The translations under genes were made by a program, and so were the position numbers. Below the pieces are notes generated by a model, which worked only from the letters and a program-made list of their open reading frames with translations, made no database searches and was not told the origin of the DNA. A DNA stretch of 64,000 nt. It comes from Methylovirgula sp963708155. GTDB lineage: Bacteria; Pseudomonadota; Alphaproteobacteria; Rhizobiales; Beijerinckiaceae. The stretch is taken from positions 1,364,001-1,428,000 of the forward strand of contig OY970183.1 in the NCBI GenBank assembly GCA_963708155.1, written 5' to 3'. Each line of letters starts with the position of its first letter. Position 1 is the stretch's first letter. Shown here piece by piece: positions 29,916 to 39,680 of the stretch.

Positions 29916-31843
29916 ATGGCCGGATCGAACCAGAAGCCGCCGGGCAAGATCGAGGCTCCGCAGGAGCCATTCAAGCGCGCTGTCGCCGGCTGCCTGCGGG
30001 CGATGGCGCATGTGGCGCAACTCGACGTCGCCTATGCGCGCGGAAAAGCCCAATGTCGCCGGCAACGCCGGCGCGGCGCGCGTGCGTCTGCCGGAACCGC
30101 CGCGCAAGCTCACCCGCGCAGGACGCCGCGATCCTGCGCGGCCATGCCGATTCGATCGCGCTGCGGCTCGCCTGCCACGATGCAGCGATCCATCGCCGCC
30201 TGCTCCCGCAGACGCCACAAGCCCGCGCCGTCTTCGAGGCGGTCGAGCAGGCCCGCGTCGAGGCGATCGGCAGCAAGCGCATGGATGGCGTCGCGCAAAA
30301 TCTCGACGCCATGCTGGAGGATCGCTTCCAGCACGCCCGCTATGGCGAGATCCGCGAGCGCTCGGACGCACCGCTGGAACAGGCCGTCGCGATGATCGTG
30401 CGCGAGCGGCTCACCGGCCGCAAGCCGCCGAAAGGCGCCCAGCGCATTGTTGATCTCTGGCGTCCCCTCGTCGAGCAGAGGGCCGGGCGCGATCTCGATC
30501 AGCTCGCCGCCACGCTCGAGGATCAGCGCGCCTTCGGACAATCGATCCGCCGCGTGCTCTCGGCCCTCGATATGGGCGAGGACATCGGTTCCGACGCCAG
30601 CGAGGAGACCGAGCAAAGCGACGATCAGCAGGCCGGCGGCGATGATACCGAGGCTTTCGAAGGCCAGCGCGACGAAAGCGCCGATGCGGCGCAAGCGCAG
30701 ACGAGCGAAGCGGCGGAGGCCGACAGCGACACCGAGGTCGAGGCCGCCGATGCCTCCTCGGGCGAATTCGAGGCCGAAGAAGAAGGCGATCTCGGCGAGG
30801 GCGATCAGGCGGCCGACGCGCATCGCCCGCCGCCGAGGACGCGGCCGGAAGCCCGCGCGCCGGATTATCAGGCCTTCACCCATAAATTCGACGAGACCAT
30901 CGCCGCCGAGGCGCTCTGCGAGCCGGAAGAGCTCGAGCGGCTGCGCGCCTATCTCGACAAGCAGTTGCAGAATCTCTCCTCCGTCGTCGGCCGGCTCGCC
31001 AATCGGCTGCAGCGCCGCCTGCTGGCGCAGCAGAACCGCTCGTGGGAATTCGATCTCGAAGAAGGCATGCTCGATACCGCGCGGCTGCCGCGCATCGTCA
31101 TCGACCCGCAGCAGCCGCTTTCCTTCAAGCGCGAGAAGGACATGGACTTCCGCGATACGGTGGTGACGCTGCTGCTCGACAATTCCGGCTCGATGCGCGG
31201 ACGCCCGATCACCGTCGCGGCGACCTGCGCCGACATTCTCGCCCGCACGCTGGAGCGCTGCGGCGTCAAGGTCGAGATTCTGGGCTTCACCACGAAAGCC
31301 TGGAAGGGCGGCCAATCGCGCGAGGCCTGGCTGCAGGCCGGCAAGCCGCCGTCACCCGGCCGGCTCAACGATCTGCGCCACATCATCTACAAGGCCGCTG
31401 ACGCCCCCTGGCGCCGGGCGCGGAAAAACCTCGGCCTGATGATGCGCGAGGGCCTGCTGAAGGAGAATATCGACGGCGAGGCGCTCGACTGGGCGCACAA
31501 GCGCCTGCTCGCCCGCTCGGAGCAGCGGCGCATCCTGATGATGATCTCCGACGGCGCGCCGGTGGACGATTCAACCTTGTCGGTCAATCCCGGCAATTAT
31601 CTCGAGCGGCATCTGCGCTATGTGATCGAGGAAATCGAGACCCGCTCGCCGGTCGAACTCATCGCCATCGGCATCGGCCACGATGTGACGCGCTATTACC
31701 GTCGCGCCGTGACGATCGTCGATGCGGAGGAGCTCGGCGGCGCGATGACCGAAAAACTGGCCGAGCTTTTCGATGAAAAGACCGTGCCGGCGCCGGCACC
31801 GCCGCCGCGGGCAAAGCGGCCGCCGGTCGTGACCGTGCATTGA
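29916..31843 (+). CDS. cobT: Cobaltochelatase subunit CobT, frameshifted near the start
   Basis: About 640 residues. N-terminal helical domain (PFKRAVAGCLRAMAH), a strongly acidic middle (residues rich in Asp, Glu, Gln and Ala, for example EETEQSDDQQAGGDD) and a C-terminal VWA domain with the MIDAS motif LLLDNSGSMRG and MMISDGAPVDD. It partners CobS and CobN in cobalt chelation. Frame breaks near 30045 and 30110 disturb only the first 65 residues. ATG 29916 follows the cobS stop by one base. Confidence 0.95.
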
Positions 31844-31850
31844 TCGGAAA

Positions 31851-31926
31851 CGTCATTGCGAGGAGCGTTAGCGACGACGCAATCCAGATCATGAGACTGG
31901 ATTGCTTCGCTTCGCTCGCAATGACG
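31851..31926. repeat. Interspersed palindromic repeat, family A, copy 2
   Basis: CGTCATTGCGAGGAGC and GCTTCGCTCGCAATGACG flank the inner arms GCAATCCAG and CTGGATTGC. It fills the gap between the convergent genes cobT and rpmB, where it could serve as a bidirectional terminator. Confidence 0.88.
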
Positions 31927-31937
31927 GCGAAAGCAGC

Positions 31938-32225
31938 TTAGGCCGCGGCCTGCTTCTTCTCGATTTCGCGCTTCAGAGCGCGCGCGCCGGTCGAAAGCTC
32001 CGCATCCGAAGCCTTGAGCAGGAAGGCGTCGAGACCACCGCGGTGCTCGACCGAGCGCAGGGCGGCGGCGGCGACGCGCAGGCGCACGCTACGGCCGAGC
32101 GTCTCGGACGAGAGCGTCACGTTGACGAGATTGGGCAGGAACCGGGTCTTGGTCTTGCGGTTCGAGTGGCTGACCAGGTTGCCGACAAGGACGGCCTTGC
32201 CAGTCAATTCGCAGCGGCGCGACAT
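31938..32225 (-). CDS. rpmB: 50S ribosomal protein L28
   Basis: 95 residues from MSRRCELTGKAVLVGNLVSH, then SNRKTKTRFLPNLVNVTL, both diagnostic of L28. ATG 32225 has GGAAGG upstream. The length is typical of the alphaproteobacterial form, which carries a C-terminal extension ending in KREIEKKQAAA. A structural protein of the large subunit. Confidence 0.97.
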   Translation of the reverse strand: MSRRCELTGKAVLVGNLVSHSNRKTKTRFLPNLVNVTLSSETLGRSVRLRVAAAALRSVEHRGGLDAFLLKASDAELSTGARALKREIEKKQAAA

Positions 32226-32354
32226 TGTTGATCCTTCCGGCCTTGCGGCCACAAACACAAAGCCCGCGCGCGCGAGGGCACGGGCGGAAATCGAAGCGCG
32301 CTGTCTAAGGGAAGCCGGCGCCGCCGTCAAGTTTTCCGCGCGATTTGCCGATCC

Positions 32355-32960
32355 TCACAGCCAGGGCTGCTCGGCGTGTTCCTTCTTCTCGAAAGCAGCG
32401 ATCTCGTCGGCTTTCTGCAGGCTGAGGCCGATGTCGTCCAAGCCATTGAGCAGGCAGTGTTTGCGGTGCGGATCGACGTCGAAATGGATGACGCCGCCGT
32501 CGGGGCCGCGGATTTCCTGGGCCTCGAGATCGACGGAAAGCGTCGCATTCGCGCCGCGCGCGGCATCGTCCATCAGCTTGGCGAGATCCTCGGGGCCGAC
32601 GACGACCGGCAGAATGCCGTTCTTGAAGCAATTGTTATAGAAAATATCGGCGAAACTGGTCGAGATGACGCAGCGGATGCCGAAGTCGAGCAGCGCCCAG
32701 GGCGCGTGCTCGCGCGACGAGCCGCAGCCGAAATTGTCTTCCGCCACGAGGATCTGCGCCTTTCGGTAGGCCGGCTTGTTGAGAACAAAATCGGGGTTCT
32801 CCGAGCCGTCCTCGTTGTAGCGCATCTCGGAGAACAGGCCCTTGCCGAGGCCGGTGCGCTTGATCGTCTTAAGATATTGCTTGGGAATGAGCATGTCGGT
32901 GTCGACATTGCGGATGTCGAGCGGCGCGGCAACGCCCGTCAGCGACGTGAATTTTTCCAT
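32355..32960 (-). CDS. leuD: 3-isopropylmalate dehydratase small subunit LeuD
   Basis: 201 residues: MEKFTSLTGVAAPLDIRNVD, TDMLIPKQYLK, LVAEDNFGCGSSREHAPWAL and FADIFYNNCFKNGILPV are the swivel-domain motifs. With LeuC (not in the window) it isomerises 2-isopropylmalate to 3-isopropylmalate in leucine synthesis. A start two codons earlier (MK at 32966) is possible. Confidence 0.97.
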   Translation of the reverse strand: MEKFTSLTGVAAPLDIRNVDTDMLIPKQYLKTIKRTGLGKGLFSEMRYNEDGSENPDFVLNKPAYRKAQILVAEDNFGCGSSREHAPWALLDFGIRCVISTSFADIFYNNCFKNGILPVVVGPEDLAKLMDDAARGANATLSVDLEAQEIRGPDGGVIHFDVDPHRKHCLLNGLDDIGLSLQKADEIAAFEKKEHAEQPWL

Positions 32961-33011
32961 TTTCAAGAGCTCCAGAATTTGCCCGTTCTATCGGTCGGCG
33001 CGATGCCTTCG

Positions 33012-33418
33012 TCAAGGCTGCGCCTCGATCGCCGCCATATCGGCGTCGGAGAGCCCGAAATGGTGGCCAATCTCGTGCACCAGAACATGGGTGATGACGT
33101 CGCCGAGCGTGTCCTCGCCGTCCGCCCAATAATCTAGGATCGGGCGGCGATAGAGCCAGACCATGTTCGGCATCTGGCCGGAGAAAGCCTGAGCGCCGCC
33201 TTGCGCCAGGCCGCGGCCGGTGAAAAGCCCGAGCAGGTCGAACTCGCTCTCGCAGCCCATATGATCGAGCACCTCCTCGGTGGCGAAATCCGCGACCTGG
33301 ATGACGATGCCTTCGCATAAAGCCCGGAATTCTTCCGGCAGCCGCGCATAAGCCGCCTCGGCCAGCGTCTCGAAGGCGGCAAGCGAGGGCGGGGCGGTGG
33401 AGCCCAATCCGGCGGCAT
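33012..33418 (-). CDS. Minimal zincin-type metallopeptidase family protein, frameshifted near the start
   Basis: The conserved region runs from FETLAEAAYARLPEEFRALC through QMPNMVWLYRRPILDYW to THVLVHEIGHHFGLSDADM, with the zinc motif HEIGHHFG. About 135 residues, the usual length of the DUF1025/MPN-like zincins. Peptidase activity has been inferred for this family from structure, not proven here. Homologues begin with a short DW-containing lead; ATG 33418 (MPPDW) matches that in a different frame, so I place one break near 33385. Confidence 0.8.
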
Positions 33419-33424
33419 CCCGCT

Positions 33425-33994
33425 CTAGACCCGGTCGCGGCGGCGGATGCGCACATAGAGCGCCCCGGCGCCGCCATGATGGCGCGCCGCCTCCTCGAAG
33501 CCGACGACGAGGCCGCGCCATTCGGGCGCCCTGAGCCAGATCGGCACGGCACGGCGCAGCACGCCGCCTTCCTCATAAGTATCGCTGGCGCGGCCCTCGC
33601 CCTTGCCAGTGACCACGAGGACGATTTTGGCGCCCTGATGCTGCGCGCGGAGCAGAAAGCCGTGCAGGGCGGGATGCGCCTCGTGCTGGCGAAGGCCGTG
33701 AAGATCGAGCGCGGCATCGACCGGCATATGGCCGCGCGCCAGCTTCTGCCGGGCGCGGCGCTCGAGCGGCGCAAGGCCAGGCACGGCGGGACGCAGCGCG
33801 GGCTTGGGCGCGGCCTTGGAGGGCGCCGGGGCGCGCGCAGGCGCGGCGGCGACTTTTTCCGGCTTTTCGGGCTTGCGGGCAGGTAATTCGGGCGCGCCCG
33901 CGCCGGGGCGGCGCGCAATGCTGCGCGTCACCGTCAGCCAGAGCGTGATTTCCTCGTCCGAAAGCGGCCGCAAGGTCTCATGTGTGATGCTCAT
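33425..33994 (-). CDS. Smr/MutS2-domain protein
   Basis: 189 residues. Charged and Pro/Ala-rich N-terminal half (HETLRPLSDEEITLWLTVTR, then a disordered linker), C-terminal Smr domain LDLHGLRQHEAHPALHGFLL, IVLVVTGKGEG and HHGGAGALYVRIRRR. The Smr domain has nuclease activity in characterised members. Start ATG 33994 overlaps the mltA stop by 17 bases, so the two are co-transcribed. Confidence 0.92.
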   Translation of the reverse strand: MSITHETLRPLSDEEITLWLTVTRSIARRPGAGAPELPARKPEKPEKVAAAPARAPAPSKAAPKPALRPAVPGLAPLERRARQKLARGHMPVDAALDLHGLRQHEAHPALHGFLLRAQHQGAKIVLVVTGKGEGRASDTYEEGGVLRRAVPIWLRAPEWRGLVVGFEEAARHHGGAGALYVRIRRRDRV

Positions 33995-35045
33995 GCCGGC
34001 TCCGCGGCAGCAGGACGACGAAGTCGCAGGCATGGCGGATGGACCCTGCGCGCATCCCCGCGGCCGGACCCGAACCGAAGAAAATATCCGCCCGCGCCGC
34101 GCCGATGATGGCGGAGCCGGTGTCCTGCGCGATCGTCAAACGCAGGAAGGGCGAAGCTTCGTCCGATTGCCAAGGTATTTCCCCGCTGAGCCAGAACGGC
34201 AGTCCATATGACCAGAGCGTGCGGTCGACCGCAATCGCGCGCAAAGCCGCGAGCGGCAGGCCGGCACCGCCAATGGGCCCGGATTCCGGCGCCAGATCAG
34301 CCGCCAGATCGAAAAAGATATAGGATTTGTTTTGCTGCAGCAGGGCGCGGCCGGGCTCGCCCGGCCTCTGGCCCCGTGCCCGCACCCAGGTCTTGAGCGC
34401 GGCAAGGCTCATCGCGTCGGGCGCAATGGCGCCGCTCTCGATCAGAAGGCGGCCAATCGACGTATAGGGCTGGCCGTTGCGTCCGGCATAGACGAGACGC
34501 AGTTCCGCGCCGTTGGGCAGGACTACCCGCGCCGAGCCCTGAACGTGAATGAGGAAGGCTTCGATCGGATCTTCGACCCAGACGAGCGGTCGCGTGTGGG
34601 CTGCAATCGCCCCTGCCTCGATAGCCGCGCGGTCGGGATAGGGTTGGCGGCGATCAAGATCGTCCGGCAGCGCCAGAATCGGGGCGGTAAAGTGCTCCGT
34701 CGCGACGAGCGAGCCGGGGACGACCGGCTCAAAATAGCCGGTGACGAAGCCGCGTCTGCCGCCCGAAGGCTGAACCCGCCAGGGCGCGAAATGCGCGCGG
34801 AAAAAATCGCGCGCTGCCGCGCTGTCCTCGATCTTCGCCATCAAGGCCGCGCGGAAAACCGCGGCAAGCGCTGCATCGGCGGGTTTGGCTGGCCGCAGGG
34901 GCTTTTGGCCATTGAAGGCGGCCGCCGCCTGGGCCGCAAAAATATGGAAAGCGGCGAGATGATCGTCTGCGTCGAAGCCGGCGAGATCGGCGAAATCCAG
35001 CGGCGCCAGATCGGCGCCGGGCAACGCCGCGGGCGATGGGCTCAA
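33978..35045 (-). CDS. mltA: Membrane-bound lytic murein transglycosylase A (MltA)
   Basis: About 355 residues. MltA barrel and 3D domain: GRRGFVTGYFEPVVPGS, VWVEDPIEAFLIHVQGSARV, RLVYAGRNGQPYTSIGR and the late LTIAQDTGSAIIGAARADIF with the catalytic Asp, then DFVVLLPR. It cleaves peptidoglycan to 1,6-anhydro-muropeptides. The frame is open to ATG 35114, but that overlaps the upstream gene by 73 bases; TTG 35045 overlaps its stop as TTGA and the encoded start fits the family, so I use it. No signal peptide is visible from either start. Confidence 0.9.
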   Translation of the reverse strand: MSPSPAALPGADLAPLDFADLAGFDADDHLAAFHIFAAQAAAAFNGQKPLRPAKPADAALAAVFRAALMAKIEDSAAARDFFRAHFAPWRVQPSGGRRGFVTGYFEPVVPGSLVATEHFTAPILALPDDLDRRQPYPDRAAIEAGAIAAHTRPLVWVEDPIEAFLIHVQGSARVVLPNGAELRLVYAGRNGQPYTSIGRLLIESGAIAPDAMSLAALKTWVRARGQRPGEPGRALLQQNKSYIFFDLAADLAPESGPIGGAGLPLAALRAIAVDRTLWSYGLPFWLSGEIPWQSDEASPFLRLTIAQDTGSAIIGAARADIFFGSGPAAGMRAGSIRHACDFVVLLPRSRHEHHT

Positions 35046-35764
35046 TGCCCCGTCTGCGTCGCGATAAGCTTCCAGTTCGGGTCGCGAGAAGCGGCGGGGC
35101 GGGCGAAGGTCCACAGATCGACCATGTTGACCGTCTTGTCAGGATCGCCGTCGATCAGCTTGCCATCCTTGTCATGCGTCGCCGTAACGAGGCTCGCTAC
35201 GAAGCGTAACGTGATTTGCAACGTTCCGTCGCGCACCGCGGCATCGAAGACGCCGGTCTTGTCGATGGAGGCGACCTTGGTCATCAGCGATTCGCCGCGC
35301 CCGGCTCGCGCCTCGATGGCGCCGGCGAAACTCTCGTAGACCTCCTTGTCCAGCAACCGGGCGAGCAGCTCGCGGTCGCCGGTGGCAAAGGCGGTGACGA
35401 TCATCTCATAGGCGGTTTTCGCGCCGGTGATGAATTGATCGAGATTGAACCCGGGATCGGCCGCCGCGATGGCGTCGAGCCCGTTGGCCACGCGCGAGCC
35501 GGGCTCCGCATAGGCTTTCCAGCGGTCAGGATCGGGCAAGGCTGGGGCCGCATTGCTCGGCGGCGGCGCGGCGCCGGGAAGCGGCACCACTTTGTTGTCG
35601 TTAGTGATCTGGCCGCCGTTGGCTTGGCCGGCGCGAAAAAGGGGATTCTGCGCAGGCGGCTTCTCCGCGCCGTTGCGGGTGCCGAGGACGGAGCGCAGCT
35701 TCCAGAGTACGAACAAAGCGAGAAGCGCGAAAATGATCGTCGAGGGGTCGAACGGGTCGTGCAT
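35042..35764 (-). CDS. Tim44/TimA-domain membrane-associated protein
   Basis: 240 residues. One N-terminal membrane helix (STIIFALLALFVLWKLRSVLG), a Pro-rich linker, and a Tim44-like domain (FNLDQFITGAKTAYEMIVTA, FATGDRELLARLLDKEVYES, MVDLWTFARPAASRDPNWKL). The alphaproteobacterial relatives of mitochondrial Tim44 are periplasm-facing or inner-membrane proteins of uncertain function. It heads the minus-strand set Tim44-like, mltA, Smr and zincin, and is divergent from fxsA, the usual neighbour in rhizobia. Confidence 0.92.
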   Translation of the reverse strand: MHDPFDPSTIIFALLALFVLWKLRSVLGTRNGAEKPPAQNPLFRAGQANGGQITNDNKVVPLPGAAPPPSNAAPALPDPDRWKAYAEPGSRVANGLDAIAAADPGFNLDQFITGAKTAYEMIVTAFATGDRELLARLLDKEVYESFAGAIEARAGRGESLMTKVASIDKTGVFDAAVRDGTLQITLRFVASLVTATHDKDGKLIDGDPDKTVNMVDLWTFARPAASRDPNWKLIATQTGH

Positions 35765-35881
35765 GGTGCCTTTGCGCTCAGACTCGGAATTTCCCCGGAT
35801 AGCATATATGACATCTGCTGGGGAAAGTTCATAAGTTACCGGCACTCTGCCGCCGGACTGTGCGTTTTCTAGGACCAACGA

Positions 35882-36292
35882 ATGCCCTACGTCGCCGCTT
35901 TCTTTTTGAGTGTCTGTCTCTGGATTCTGGCCGAGGTTTCGGTGTTCGGGCTGGTCGCCGACACAATCGGCCTCGGCGGGGCCGTCCTCTTGACCGTGCT
36001 CTTCAGCCTTCTGGGCCTGACGGTGTTGCGCCGGCTGGGCGGGCGGGCGCGCGATGTCCTCACGGCCGCGCTCGACCAGCCAAGTCAGACCTTGCGCCTT
36101 TCGTCGTTGACGCTGCGCAGCGGCGCTTTCGCCGCGATCGGCGCGGCGCTGCTGGTCATTCCGGGATTTCTGTCGGATTGCGTGGGTTTGGCGCTGCTGC
36201 TGCCGGCCTGGCGGCACCAGGAAATGGCGCCGAAGCCGCAGCCTCAGAATACGATCGATCTGACGCCGCAGGATTGGCACCGGATCGACTAG
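35882..36292 (+). CDS. fxsA: FxsA family membrane protein
   Basis: 136 residues with four short hydrophobic segments (VAAFFLSVCLWILAEVSVFG; GGAVLLTVLFSLLGLTVLRR; FAAIGAALLVIPGFLSDCVG; LALLLPAWR). The LVIPGFLSDCVGLALLLP block is the FxsA hallmark. In E. coli overproduced FxsA relieves exclusion of phage T7 by the F plasmid; the native role is unknown. Divergent from the Tim44-like gene and next to secB, a conserved arrangement. Confidence 0.92.
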   Translation: MPYVAAFFLSVCLWILAEVSVFGLVADTIGLGGAVLLTVLFSLLGLTVLRRLGGRARDVLTAALDQPSQTLRLSSLTLRSGAFAAIGAALLVIPGFLSDCVGLALLLPAWRHQEMAPKPQPQNTIDLTPQDWHRID

Positions 36293-36384
36293 ATCGCCTG
36301 AGCCTCGCTTGTTCGCCGCTCCCATCCATGCTACCCGCTTGCCCGATTTTCGAGGGCGTGGGCCTGCGGCGCGGAGTAGAGCGA

Positions 36385-36861
36385 ATGGTTGACAGCAACG
36401 GTGGCGGCGCAGAGGCGAATGGGCCCGTGCTCAATGCCTTGGTGCAATATACGAAGGATCTTTCCTTCGAGAATCCGAATGCGCCGCGTTCGCTCGGCCC
36501 GCAGCAGAAGCCGCCGAACATTTCGATCCAGGTCAATGTCAACGCCCGGCAGATCGCCGAGGCCGATTATGAGGTCGAGCTGCTGCTCGAAGGCGCGGCC
36601 GGCGAAGACGCGGACACTTTGTTCAAGTTTGAGATCAACTACGCCGGCATCTTCCGCGTGCTGAACGTCGCGCAGAGCGACATTCAGCCGGTGGTGATGA
36701 TCGAGTGCCCAAGGCTGCTCTTCCCCTTCGCCCGGCAGATCGTCGCCGACGCCGTGCGCAACGGCGGTTTTCCGCCGCTTTATATCGATCCGATCGATTT
36801 CGCCGGTCTTTATCGCCAGCGCCTGGCGCAGGCCGCGCAAGCGCCGTCGGCGCAGGCCTGA
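36385..36861 (+). CDS. secB: Protein-export chaperone SecB
   Basis: 158 residues: VLNALVQYTKDLSFENPNAP, RQIAEADYEVELLLEG, FKFEINYAGIFRVLNVAQ and the signature LLFPFARQIVADAVRNGGFP followed by PLYIDPIDFAGLY. The SecB tetramer keeps preproteins unfolded and delivers them to SecA. The Ala-rich C-terminus is typical of the alphaproteobacterial form. ATG 36385 is chosen because the longer open frame upstream is unrelated. Confidence 0.97.
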   Translation: MVDSNGGGAEANGPVLNALVQYTKDLSFENPNAPRSLGPQQKPPNISIQVNVNARQIAEADYEVELLLEGAAGEDADTLFKFEINYAGIFRVLNVAQSDIQPVVMIECPRLLFPFARQIVADAVRNGGFPPLYIDPIDFAGLYRQRLAQAAQAPSAQA

Positions 36862-36868
36862 GCCTCGA

Positions 36869-37564
36869 TCAGACCTCGCCCGATTTCGGCAGATAGCGGC
36901 GCCAGATCGCCTTCTCGCCAAGCCCGGCGATGAAGGCGGCATGCGCCACCCATTCGGCCGCCGCAATCAGCGGCGCGAGCGGGGTCGGCCGCTCCGCACG
37001 GACCGCCGCGCGGAGCGCATTGCCCGCAGCGCTCTGCAACGAGAAACTCGCCTGCCGGCCGCCGTTTAATTCGGCATAGACCTCCGCGAGAATTTCCGCG
37101 TCGAGCAAAGCACCGTGCTTGGTGCGCCGTTTCGTATCGATGCCATAGCGCTGGCAGAGCGCATCGAGCGAATTGGGCGCGCCGGGGTGGCGCCGGCGTG
37201 CGAGCGCCAGCGTATCGATGACGCGATCGGGTGTGAGCGTCGGGTGGCCAAGCGCCGCAAGCTCCGCATTGACGAAGCGCAGATCGAATTCCGCATTATG
37301 CGCGACCAGCACGGCATCGGCGATGAAGCTGAGGAATTGCTCGGCGATCTCGGCGAATTTCGGTTTGCCCGTCAGAAATTCGAGCGAAAGGCCGTGGACG
37401 CGAAACGCCTCCTCCGGCATGTCGCGCTCGGGGTCGAGGTAGAAATGAAACGTCTGCCCGGTCGGAATGGCGTTTAGGATTTCGACGCAGCCAATCTCCA
37501 CGATCCTGTGGCCGGACGCGGGATCGAGGCCTGTCGTCTCGGTATCGAAGACGATTTCACGCAT
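36869..37564 (-). CDS. dnaQ: DNA polymerase III subunit epsilon
   Basis: 231 residues. 3'-5' proofreading exonuclease of the DEDDh class: FDTETTGLDP (Asp7, Glu9), VAHNAEFDLRFVNAEL and the final motif RRTKHGALLDAEILAEVYAE with the catalytic His and Asp. A C-terminal extension would contact the polymerase alpha subunit. The start lies inside the end of coaE (8-base overlap). Last gene of the operon ppsR-maf-aroE-coaE-dnaQ. Confidence 0.96.
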   Translation of the reverse strand: MREIVFDTETTGLDPASGHRIVEIGCVEILNAIPTGQTFHFYLDPERDMPEEAFRVHGLSLEFLTGKPKFAEIAEQFLSFIADAVLVAHNAEFDLRFVNAELAALGHPTLTPDRVIDTLALARRRHPGAPNSLDALCQRYGIDTKRRTKHGALLDAEILAEVYAELNGGRQASFSLQSAAGNALRAAVRAERPTPLAPLIAAAEWVAHAAFIAGLGEKAIWRRYLPKSGEV

Positions 37565-38166
37565 GGTCTTTGCTTTTCACGCGCCCCGTCCGGATGGCGG
37601 CGATGAGATCCTGCACCTGCCGCGCGACGTCGGCATGGCCGGAGCTTGTGTCGATGATGATATCGGCGCGGCGGCGTTTTTCTGCATCGGGCATTTGCTT
37701 GGCGATTATGGCGGCAAGCTTGGCCTCTGTCATGCCCGGACGTTCGGCGATCCGGGATTTTTGCACGTCTTCCGGCGCGCTGACGAGAAGGACCGCATCG
37801 ACTTCGCTCTCGCAGCCGGTTTCAAAGAGCAGCGGAATGTCGAGGACGACGAGATCCGCGCCGCGCGGCACGTGCCTTCGCGACGAATTGCGCCCGCGCG
37901 GCGCGCACGAGCGGGTGGACGATCGCCTCAAGCCGCTGCAGCGCCGCGGCATCGTGAATGACGCGGGCGGCGAGGCGGGCGCGATCGATCTCGCCATTCT
38001 GCAAGGTGCCGGGAAATACAGCTTCGACCAAGGGCGCAGCCGCGCCGCGATAGAGTGCGTGGACGGCGGCATCCGAATCATGCACCGGGACGCCGGCCTC
38101 GCGGAACATCGCCGCCGTCGTCGATTTGCCCATGCCGATCGAGCCGGTGAGGCCAAGAATGAACAT
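37557..38166 (-). CDS. coaE: Dephospho-CoA kinase, frameshifted
   Basis: About 203 residues: P-loop LGLTGSIGMGKSTTAAMF, the substrate-binding VPVHDSDAAVHALY, and after the break VVLDIPLLFETGCESEVDAV and the LID region RIAERPGMTEAKLAAIIAKQ, then RADIIIDTS. It catalyses the final step of coenzyme A synthesis. One frame break near 37870. The start overlaps the aroE stop by one base (TGATG). Confidence 0.94.
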
Positions 38167-39066
38167 CAGGCGGAGCCTTCAGAGGCGTTTTCGTGACGCG
38201 AACCGGCGTCCACTTCGCTTGAAAACGGCTTGCTGCCCGCGATATCGGCGGCGACGAGCGCGCGCAGTTCCGGCGTCACTTGCGGTACCTTTCCGAACCA
38301 GCGGGCAAAGCCCGGCGCGGCCTGATGCAACAACATGCCGAGGCCGCGCGGACGTGCGCAGGCCCCGCGCCGCCGCCTGGCGCAGCAGTGCGGTTTCCAG
38401 CGGCGCATAGACGATGTCGGCGACAATGGCGGTGGACGGCAAAGGCGCGAGATCGATCTCGAGCGGCGGCTGACCGACCATACCGAGCGAGGTGGTGTTG
38501 ACGAGAAGATCGGCGTCTTCGAGCTGCGCGGGAAGGGCGTCATAATCGGCGAGCGCGATCGCCGCTTCGGGAAATTGCCGCTGCAGATCCTCGCCACGGC
38601 TGCGCGTGCGATTGACCAGAGTGATGCGGGCGATACCCCGTGACATCAGCCCATAGACGATGCCGCGCGCGGCGCCGCCAGCGCCAAGCACGACGGCCTT
38701 ATGCCCAGACTTATCCCAGCCGCGGATATCCGCATCGAGCGAGGCCAGAAAGCCCGCGACATCGGTGTTGTCGCCAGAAAGTTTTCCATCTTCCATCCAC
38801 AGGGTATTCACAGCCTTGAGGCGCTGCGCGACCGGCGATGCGACGGCACAGGCGGCGAAGGCCTTCTCCTTGTGCGGCAGGGTGACGTTGCCGCCGGCGA
38901 AGCCCAATCGCGCGAAATTGGCCAGAAAAACTGGCAGGTCCGGCGGTGCGACGGGGATGCGTTCATAGCTGCCGGCAAGCCCAAGCTGGCGCAGCCAGTA
39001 GGTGTGGATCAGCGGCGAGCGCGAATGGGAAATCGGCCAGCCAATGACGAAGGCGCGGGGGCTCAT
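38166..39066 (-). CDS. aroE: Shikimate dehydrogenase, frameshifted near the end
   Basis: About 300 residues. Substrate-binding SHSRSPLIHTYWL and NVTLPHKEKAF (catalytic Lys), GDNTDVAGF, the NADP loop VVLGAGGAARGIVYGL, VNRTRSRGEDL and LVNTTSLGMVG. It reduces 3-dehydroshikimate in aromatic amino-acid synthesis. The frame breaks near 38350; the shifted end, GLGMLLHQAAPGFARWFG, is the expected C-terminal helix. Its start overlaps the maf stop by four bases (ATGA). Confidence 0.94.
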
Positions 39067-39680
39067 GCGGCGAGACTGCCTTCCTGGCGCAGAAATGCAA
39101 GCAGCGGCAGCAACGGCAGGCCGAGAATCGTCGCGTGGTCGCCCTCGATCTTATCGAAGAGATGCACGCCGAGCCCTTCGAGCTGATAGGCGCCGACGCT
39201 CCCGAGGACCGATTCGCCGGTGGCGGCGAGATAGCGGGCGATGAAATCCGCGCTTAGCACGCGGCAGGTGAGCCGGGCCGTCGCGACCGTCTCAAACAGC
39301 ACGTTTTCGCCCCGCGCAACACAGAGCGCGGAATGCAGGGCATGCGTGCGCCCGGAGAGCTTTGCGAGTTGTGCCCGCGCCGCCGCCATATCCTCCGGCT
39401 TGCTGAAAATCTCACCGCCGAGCGCCAGCACCTGATCGGCGCCGAGCACGAGCCGTTGCGGCACAGAGCGCGCCACCGCAAGCGCCTTGGCGCGCGCGAG
39501 ATGCGCGGCGATGGCTTCGGCGCTCGCCCCTGCGGCGCGCAGCGGCGCTTCGACCGCGCGCTCGTCGATCTCGGCCGCGACGGTCTCGAAAGGCAGGCCC
39601 GCGCCTTCGAGCAAGGCCCGCCGCGCCGGGCTTTTCGAGGCAAGCACCAGCGGGGCTTTCCCCAGCCAGAGATGTGTCAT
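39063..39680 (-). CDS. maf: Maf-family nucleotide pyrophosphatase
   Basis: 205 residues. Opens PLVLASKSPARRALLEGAGL, with the Maf signature S-x-R-R, and continues LVLGADQVLALGGEIFSKP, GRTHALHSALCVARG and GAYQLEGLGVHLFDKIEGD. Maf proteins hydrolyse non-canonical or modified NTPs. The start overlaps the ppsR stop (ATGA). Confidence 0.95.
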   Translation of the reverse strand: MTHLWLGKAPLVLASKSPARRALLEGAGLPFETVAAEIDERAVEAPLRAAGASAEAIAAHLARAKALAVARSVPQRLVLGADQVLALGGEIFSKPEDMAAARAQLAKLSGRTHALHSALCVARGENVLFETVATARLTCRVLSADFIARYLAATGESVLGSVGAYQLEGLGVHLFDKIEGDHATILGLPLLPLLAFLRQEGSLAA